Source: Polytrichum commune (Eukaryota; Streptophyta; Polytrichopsida; Polytrichales; Polytrichaceae). From it: DNA of 64,000 nucleotides. The stretch spans positions 19,344,001-19,408,000 of the forward strand of contig OX485809.1 of NCBI GenBank assembly GCA_950295325.1, given 5' to 3'. Below are positions 58,925 to 64,000 of the stretch, piece after piece. The notes beneath the pieces are model-generated. The model was not told the origin of the DNA. It worked only from the letters and a program-made list of their open reading frames with translations, and did no database searches. Every line of letters starts with the position of its first letter. Within the stretch, counting starts at the first letter, position 1. The position numbers and the translations under genes are program-made.

Positions 58925-59420
58925 GACGAGTGGTATAGACGAGTGGTTCAGACATGTGATGCGAGTGGTTTACGAACGTGCGTTCGTAAGTAGAGCATTA
59001 GACATACTCAGCGTAGATTTACTTACAGCTAGTCATAGGCACAAAATGTTCAATTATATACGAACGTGCGTTCGTATATATTTCCTTCCAGATACAGGCG
59101 CACGTAAGTTGTTGTGATGCGAGTGGTTTACGAACATGCGTTCGTAAGTAGAGCATTGGACATACTCAGCGTAGATTTACTTACAGGTAGTCATAGGCAT
59201 GAAAATATTCAATTATATACGAACGTGCGTTCGTATATATTTCCTTCCAGATACAGGCGCACGTAAGTTGTTGTGATGCGAGTGGTTTACGAACGTGCGT
59301 TCGTAAGTAGAGCATTGGACATACTCAGCGTAGATTTACTTACAGGTAGTCATAGGCACGAAAATGTTCAATTATATACGAACGTGCATTCGTATATATA
59401 ACGTGCGTTCGTAAGTAGAG
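58925..59420 (+). repeat. About 159-bp tandem repeat, each unit holding two palindromes
   Basis: Three units carry GATGCGAGTGG, palindrome, AAGTAGAGCATT, GACATACTCAGCGTAGATTT, ACTTACAGGTAGTCATAGGC, TGTTCAATTATAT, palindrome, ATATTTCCTTCCAGATACAG. Palindromes fall at 58972/59060, 59130/59219 and 59289/59378, so the spacing alternates between about 70 and 89 bp. All central pairs in the block are TG. A decayed fourth unit reaches 59500. Confidence 0.92.
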
Positions 59421-60323
59421 CATTCGATAATACTCCACGTTGACCTACTTATAGGTAGTCGTGGGCGCTAAAATGTTCAATGATATACGAACGTGCGTTC
59501 GTTTATTTTCCTCCTAACCCTCAAAGACACCTACGCTCCCATGACTCTGTTATGTCCAACTGAACATATGATGGTCTGGTATTCACGAACGTGCGTTCAT
59601 AAATATCAATTGATATTATTTTGCCATTATACAGAAACATCCGTTCATTTATGCACATGCCTCCTACTACTACGCTATAGATGTTTCTTCTGATGGGTCA
59701 ACATTTTTACAAACACGGTTAGGGCTAGAACACATGATTGATCGTTCGTATGCATACGCCCATATGTTTCGGCTAGGACTTACGAACGATCGTTCGTATA
59801 CATACACCCTTGAGTTTAGGCTCTACCTTGGGTTCGGTCGTTCCTAGATACACACCCGTCAAAGACATGCCCTTCAATTACGATGCTTGTTGCATGTGGA
59901 TAATGATGCAGGTGCATTTTAGGTGCTCCTGAGCAATGCACGTTGCTTATCCCTTTTACAATTCATTGTTTGTTGGGTTGATGTTCTCGTCCGCGCGTTC
60001 GTGAATATATGTGCGTATGCTCTCCTTTGTTGGTTGGCAACACTTCCCATGTTTTATTAGCAAATCGACCCAAAACCCTTCACGGTTAATATGTACCACA
60101 ATTGCATGCCGTTGTCCATTGGTGTGTGACTCCCACGTAGTATTTGCTTGTCATGGCGTTGTTTTCGAACGCACGTTCGTCTTCATATGTGAGGTCCCCC
60201 AACGGTGCCGCGAGAGTTGTTTGTGTTTTTTTAGCCATATATCTACACAGCTCTCGTTTTCGCTTTTGTGTGCATTGCGGTGCTTCTTGTTTTGGTCATT
60301 GATTAGTGGTTTGCTTAGGTTGG

Positions 60324-63300
60324 ATGGCGCTGCCCGTGGCATATAGTTCATTGGAGTTGTCCACAATTTCTTCCTCCTTCGATGGTGAGTGTGAACTTTC
60401 TTCCCCTTCGGCGGGTTGTAATGGTCTGCCAAACGTGATGGGGGAGTTTGTGGATACATCCTCCCATGAATCTTTAGAAGTGCACGAACAATCTCTACAT
60501 TCCAGGGATGACCACGATGACATTCCGTTGTGTGCCGGTTTCGGGAGGGAGCAATGGGTTGGCCTTGATGTCGTCCTACTCAACGACATTGGTGTCCCTG
60601 TGGCAGATGGCATATGTAGAAACTCTGATCCCCGTGATTGTGTGGATGCCAACCCCCTTGGTCCGAACGATGTTGGTGTGTGCATCTTGAATTCATTGCT
60701 TCCGCTTGAGGTCCCGGTGACATGGAGATTTTCCTTGCGTCGATGGCCTTTTTGTCGGGTTCTCCATGACGGAGTGAGCTTGTTGGACCATGAGCGGCGC
60801 CATAAGCAAACACAATTAGCTTTGTTGGCCAAAATACGTCCTCGCAAAGGCCTACGCAAATATGATTCGAACCGTGTGCCTCGAGGAGATAAGGAGCGTC
60901 GACGGGATCACATATTGGGAGACGAATTTATCCGTCTTGTGTCCGCCAAAGACTGTTGCTATCGGAAATGTTGCCAGTTTTTCCCACGGGAGAAAATTAA
61001 ATCCCTACGTCAAGAGATGTGGCTGGCCGATTTCCGTATGAGATCGGCAAAGAAACTCGAGGTCCATAGAAATGTGCACATTGACACCCATGGGCATAAG
61101 GTGGTCACACTTGAGAATGTGGATGTGTGTTGTACCGCGTGGTATACCATCCATGCCATGTCAAAGGCTGATTTTTATAGGTTTCAAAATTATTCATCGT
61201 TGGGTCGCCGCTCACGATTTCATGGAAATTCGGGCACAAAGAAACCTCGGGAGGCTACACTCCAAGCCTCCGCGACACTCTCCACCATCATAGTCCCATT
61301 GGCCGATGCAATGCCCCACAAGACGAGGACATTGTCGTCAGGGGAGAAAGTTGTACAAATGGTGTTGCCCACAGGTACAAAATGGAAGAACATATTAACG
61401 GACATTAACGAAGTGGGTCGCATAGCGGGATGTGGTCCCATTTCTTTGTCCAAGTTGAGTGTAATTAAAAACCAACAGTTTGCTGAATACATTTTGAAGA
61501 GACCTGGGGATAAGTTCGCTAGGTGTACGACGTGTGAAAAATACAAAGGTCTTCGAGACGCCCACCCCATAGGCACCGAATCCCACTCCAGACACCAAGC
61601 AAAATATATTGAACATGTCAACAACCAAGAGGCTCACCGTCAAGATTACTACAAGAACCGTGCTCTATCCATAATGAGGCCTACAGAGGTTCTAACAATC
61701 ATCCATGACAAAATGGACCACGCCAAGACCGCATGCCCTTGTTATGCACGGAAAATAAAGGCCACGGATGGACTCTTCAAGTTGCCCGTAGCTGTCACAG
61801 GTTTGTAGGAAATCACAAATATGTGTTCAAATTCTATCCAATTTTACTAGATGTGTTTGCGTTAGGTTTCAACTTCACACATCCGTTTAGGGTTGTTGTT
61901 GTTATTGTTGTCATTCATGGATCGTTTGTTTTTTCCCAGGGATGATTGCCCACGGACATGGAGACGTTAAGTATGCCCATTATGGTCTGGATTTTTACCC
62001 TGGCGATGCTAACCACACGGTGGGATCATTTGCAAAACTCTTGCGCGATCTTGAGAAGCCACCGGTACATTCATCACGTGCATTGTTTGATGGTTGTGGA
62101 ACGACACCCCTTTACGAAGCACTGCTTGCGGGGAAGGAGGTTTGTATGTCGTCATTGCCGGAGCCACCCGGAGAACCTCTTTGTGCGAAACCTTTGCCTC
62201 CAACTCTCCATGTTCAACTTGATAATTGTGCGAAGGACAACAAATGTCGATATGTATTTTGTTTTTGGTCCTTGCTTGTGGCGAAAGGAATCTTCAAGGA
62301 GGTGTTTGTGTCTTTCTTGATGGTGGGATACACACACGATGACATTGATGCGTCTTTCGGACGGTGGAGCATGAAGTTGCATGAAGAAGATTTTCCAACC
62401 ATACCACTTCTTATGAAATCGTATATGGATTTGGACCATATGCCGGTAATTCCGCACATGATTGAGGAAGTACCAGATTTCAAGGCCTTCATCAAGCCAT
62501 ACATGTTGAAGGGAGGGGACCGTTTGGTGGGACATACCAAAGCACAACAATTCTGATTCTTTATAAGGGATGATGGTCTCCCGGCCATGCAATTTAAGCT
62601 TTTGTGCACATCTCCTAATTGGGGCCCGGATGATGGTATACTCATATGGCGTCAAGACAATGATGGGAAATGTTTGCTCCCGGATGGGGATCCAAAGCCT
62701 TGCAAACCCGACCCCATGAGGAATGGGCCGGAAATCATCAAAGGCATATCCGGATTCATTGAATATTGGAAAGAGTTGTGTGAGGAGGACATCACTAGAC
62801 GTGTTAGAGATACTCATGAACCTTTTATTGCGTATTGGGATCGCATTCGCTCGGCCCTAATGACACTTGGTGGCGACACCCGTACAACTTTAACACAAGG
62901 ATTTTGGCCACAAAGCCGTTTAACGGTTGTCGAGTCCGACACCATGTTTTTTAGCAATGGAGACGTTCGTGAAGAGTTCGCAATGGACGAGCATTACGTT
63001 GGCCCTGCCCGAGATCGACCGGCACCGTCGTTTCGTGTAGGTGTTGATTGCCATGAAGGTTATTTGGTCCTCGTACGAGCAGGGGATGAGGAGCATCCCA
63101 AGCCAATTTGGTTGGTGAAAGCATTGTCTTCACCCAATTTTGTTCGAACTAGCCCCAACTTTCGTCAAATTGAGGTGGAATATTGTCGTCCAAGCACTAA
63201 AGACCAAAACGTGCTACGCACTTATTTAGGTTGGGACACCAAAAAGAATTTTAAGTGGACAGTGGACTCAGCGTACACACCGGTTTGGATAAACACGGAT

Positions 63301-63459
63301 ACTATACTTTGTGCTTGGAAGCCGCGCAAAGGTTCCAAAACAGAAACAATGACCATCCCCCAAAAACATATAGATTTTGCCAAAGACAACTTGGCACGTA
63401 TTGCAGCTGCGGTGAATGACGCCGTGAATGGATATGAAGCGGAAGATGGAGATGTGTAA
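60324..63459 (+). pseudogene. DUF7869-type protein (likely transposase), two exons, one internal TGA
   Basis: I join 60324-61800 to 61940-63459 across a GT-AG intron (phase 1), giving 999 codons. After a variable N-terminus comes a cysteine-containing region (DCCYRKCCQFF, VDVCCTAWYTIHAMSKADFY), then ARCTTCEKYKGLRDAH and the family signature HDKMDHAKTACP. After the splice junction are GHGDVKYAHYGL, HVQLDNCAKDNKCRYVFCF and VGYTHDDIDASFGRW, the acidic-residue motifs expected of an RNase H-like core. The last 290 residues are unassigned. A TGA at 62554-62556 (about codon 698) interrupts the frame, with open sequence on both sides. I know the family from memory as DUF7869, multicopy in plants and animals; its transposase role is inference. 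A palindrome lies 145 bp upstream of the ATG, and many more lie further upstream. Confidence 0.72.
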
Positions 63460-63821
63460 ACATAACATATTAGGTGGGAGTTAATGGCGAAAAATATGGG
63501 CGCTTAGTAGACTTGGTTTTTATTAGACTTAGTGGACTTGTCACACTCCATTGTTGTATACGTTTGGGATGTGCCATCCAAATTCATAAGAGCCTTACTT
63601 ATGGGATGCGCACCCCAAATTCTATAATGACATAAACCAATTGTTTTCTCAGAGTTGATTGTTATTTTCCACAAAGAGCTCACGTTTTCATTTTAATTGA
63701 AATTCTCTATTTTTAGTAATAAGAATATGCTTTACGTGCGAAATTTCAAATCGTCATGTTCTTGATGTTCCCAATATTCCGTATGCCCACAATATTGGCA
63801 TCCCAAACCATGGGCATATTT
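63460..63821. other. Right subterminal region of the 19.9-kb element
   Basis: AT-rich 3' flank of the DUF7869-type gene up to the inverted terminus. GGGATGYGC(A/C)(C/T)CC words recur near 63568 and 63604, and CCATGGGCAT/GCCCACAAT words near 63785-63820. There is no gene. Confidence 0.5.
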
Positions 63822-63864
63822 TATTTTGAGACTTTCAAAAGTCTCCGATTAACGAATATAGTGT
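63822..63864 (-). repeat. Right terminal inverted repeat of the 19.9-kb element
   Basis: Read on the minus strand it starts ACACTATATTCG and continues to GGAGACTTTTGAAAGTCTC. The second half is itself a small palindrome (GAGACTTT...AAAGTCTC). TGATTA follows at 63865-63870. Confidence 0.85.
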
Positions 63865-63873
63865 TGATTATAG

Positions 63874-64000
63874 GTTGTACAAGAAGGTGAGGACCTGGAG
63901 TTCAAGAAGGGTGATCCTGTGAGACTCAAGGGACTTTTAGAAGGGGAGGAGGATAAAGTTGTGGCACTCGGGAAAGTGCAGAATGTAGCTGGTGCTTCTC
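63874..64000 (+). CDS. CACTA second gene, exon 7 (continues past window)
   Basis: The exon opens after TTGATTATAG and encodes VVQEGEDLEFKKGDPVRL, then a GLLEGEEDKVVALGKV segment, open to the window edge. The first part is a near copy of exon 6 (43611-43685), showing a tandem exon duplication. The rest has the G-x-P-V-x-L ... V-V-A-x-G pattern of the DUF8039-like C-terminal domain found in plant CACTA second genes. It is separated from exon 6 only by intron sequence plus the 19.9-kb insertion, so it belongs to the same gene. Confidence 0.75.

Larger units (their letters stand above)
49821..60180. repeat. Field of 34 palindromes TACGAACG-NN-CGTTCGTA
   Basis: Near-complete copies start (at the A of ACGAACG or its equivalent) at 49821, 49865, 49903, 50241, 50347, 50750, 51789, 51888, 53287, 53344, 54698, 54779, 54838, 54982, 55027, 55078, 55124, 55166, 55208, 55250, 55292, 55334, 55394, 58857, 58972, 59060, 59130, 59219, 59289, 59378, 59487, 59585, 59782 and 60165. 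Half sites lie near 59401, 59740 and 59990. The core is ACGAACG, two variable bases, CGTTCGT, usually with TT/AA outside. Central pairs seen are CG, CA/TG, CT/AG, AT, TT and GA. I found none elsewhere in the window. They sit upstream of all three genes of the element and within one of them, so a dedicated DNA-binding protein is likely. Confidence 0.95.
43989..63864. mobile_element. 19.9-kb DNA transposon with 6-bp target duplication, unclassified
   Basis: The first 12 bases ACACTATATTCG occur in inverted form at the right end (63853-63864). The similarity continues imperfectly for about 30 bp, both ends having GGAGACTTTT. TGATTA flanks both ends directly (43983-43988 and 63865-63870). Removing the insertion restores an intron ending TGATTATAG before a CACTA exon homologous to exon 6. 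The element carries an FCP1-like gene, a ParB/DGQHR-like gene, a DUF7869-type gene and 34 palindromes between 49.8 and 60.2 kb. A 6-bp duplication does not fit CACTA (2-3 bp), hAT (8) or Mutator (9). Polintons also leave 6 bp, but no polymerase, integrase, capsid or packaging gene is present. I infer that DUF7869 is its transposase. Confidence 0.83.
27976..64000. mobile_element. CACTA (En/Spm) transposon, left end in window, right end beyond it
   Basis: The left end reads CACTACAAGAAAACC, typical of plant CACTA termini, and is followed to about 28.9 kb by many short TGACT/AGTCA words, the expected subterminal binding-site array. TCA at 27973-27975 would be the 3-bp target duplication. The element carries a TNP2-type transposase gene on the minus strand (33620-28920) and a divergent second gene on the plus strand (from 37631). 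Clusters of the same TGACT/AGTCA words recur at 33.2-33.4, 41.1-41.2, 42.2-42.3 and 42.8-43.0 kb. The second gene is interrupted at 43989-63864 by a 19.9-kb insertion and continues to the window edge. Insertion into the gypsy element makes CACTA the younger of the two. Confidence 0.87.

Noticed and set aside
43989-63864. Treating the 19.9-kb insertion as a CACTA element because its ends contain CACTA
   Set aside because: With CACTA as the first bases, the flanking triplets (TAA and TTG) do not match. Starting one base earlier gives a perfect 6-bp duplication, and the genes are not CACTA genes.
43989-63864. Polinton/Maverick or giant-virus-derived element
   Set aside because: The size and 6-bp duplication fit, but I see no DNA polymerase B, retroviral-like integrase, packaging ATPase, protease or capsid gene.

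Overview
The window looks like nuclear DNA of a land plant with a large, transposon-dominated genome. The evidence is AT-rich background sequence, plant-type CACTA, PIF/Harbinger, hAT and Ty3/gypsy chromovirus genes, spliceosomal GT-AG introns, a tRNA-derived SINE and short interstitial CCCTAAA runs. The DUF7869-type and FCP1-like genes suggest a seedless plant to me, but that is only an impression and the species cannot be read from the sequence. I see no rRNA, tRNA, CRISPR or bacterial-style genes, and no convincing single-copy host gene.

Layout. From 1 to 16.5 kb the sequence is mostly degraded repeats: a 588-bp Mutator-like MITE with a 9-bp target duplication (308-895), the 3' end of a hAT transposase inside GGGCATGGGT repeats (about 1.37-2.08 kb), a SINE with an 11-bp target duplication (9164-9540), tandem duplications and several dispersed families. 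From 16589 to 20609 lies a complete, apparently intact PIF/Harbinger transposon with a MYB/SANT-like gene and a transposase facing each other. From 20.6 to 24.6 kb there are repeats and a fragment of a CACTA element. From about 24.6 to 27.97 kb is a decayed Ty3/gypsy chromovirus on the minus strand.

The right-hand 36 kb is a nest. A CACTA element begins at 27976 inside the gypsy element and runs beyond the window. Its TNP2-type transposase reassembles from five exons into an open frame of 1129 codons. Its second gene (TNPA-like plus a C-terminal DUF8039-like region) lies divergently on the plus strand. An intron of that second gene is split by a 19,876-bp insertion, 43989-63864, with inverted termini starting ACACTATATTCG and a perfect 6-bp target duplication TGATTA. 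The gene resumes at 63874.

The 19.9-kb insertion is the most unusual object. It carries a DUF7869-type gene (likely its transposase), an FCP1-like phosphatase gene and a four-exon gene of about 1380 codons with a ParB/DGQHR-like motif. Spread over only 10.4 kb of it (49.82-60.18 kb) are 34 copies of the palindrome TACGAACG-NN-CGTTCGTA. The copies lie just upstream of all three genes, in every intron of the ParB-like gene and even in its coding sequence. The arms are conserved and the central two bases vary. This could be a large DNA transposon with its own dedicated binding-site system; the link between the ParB-like protein and the palindromes is a hypothesis. Two of its genes, and the CACTA second gene, each carry exactly one in-frame TGA in an otherwise open frame, so this copy is probably recently inactivated.
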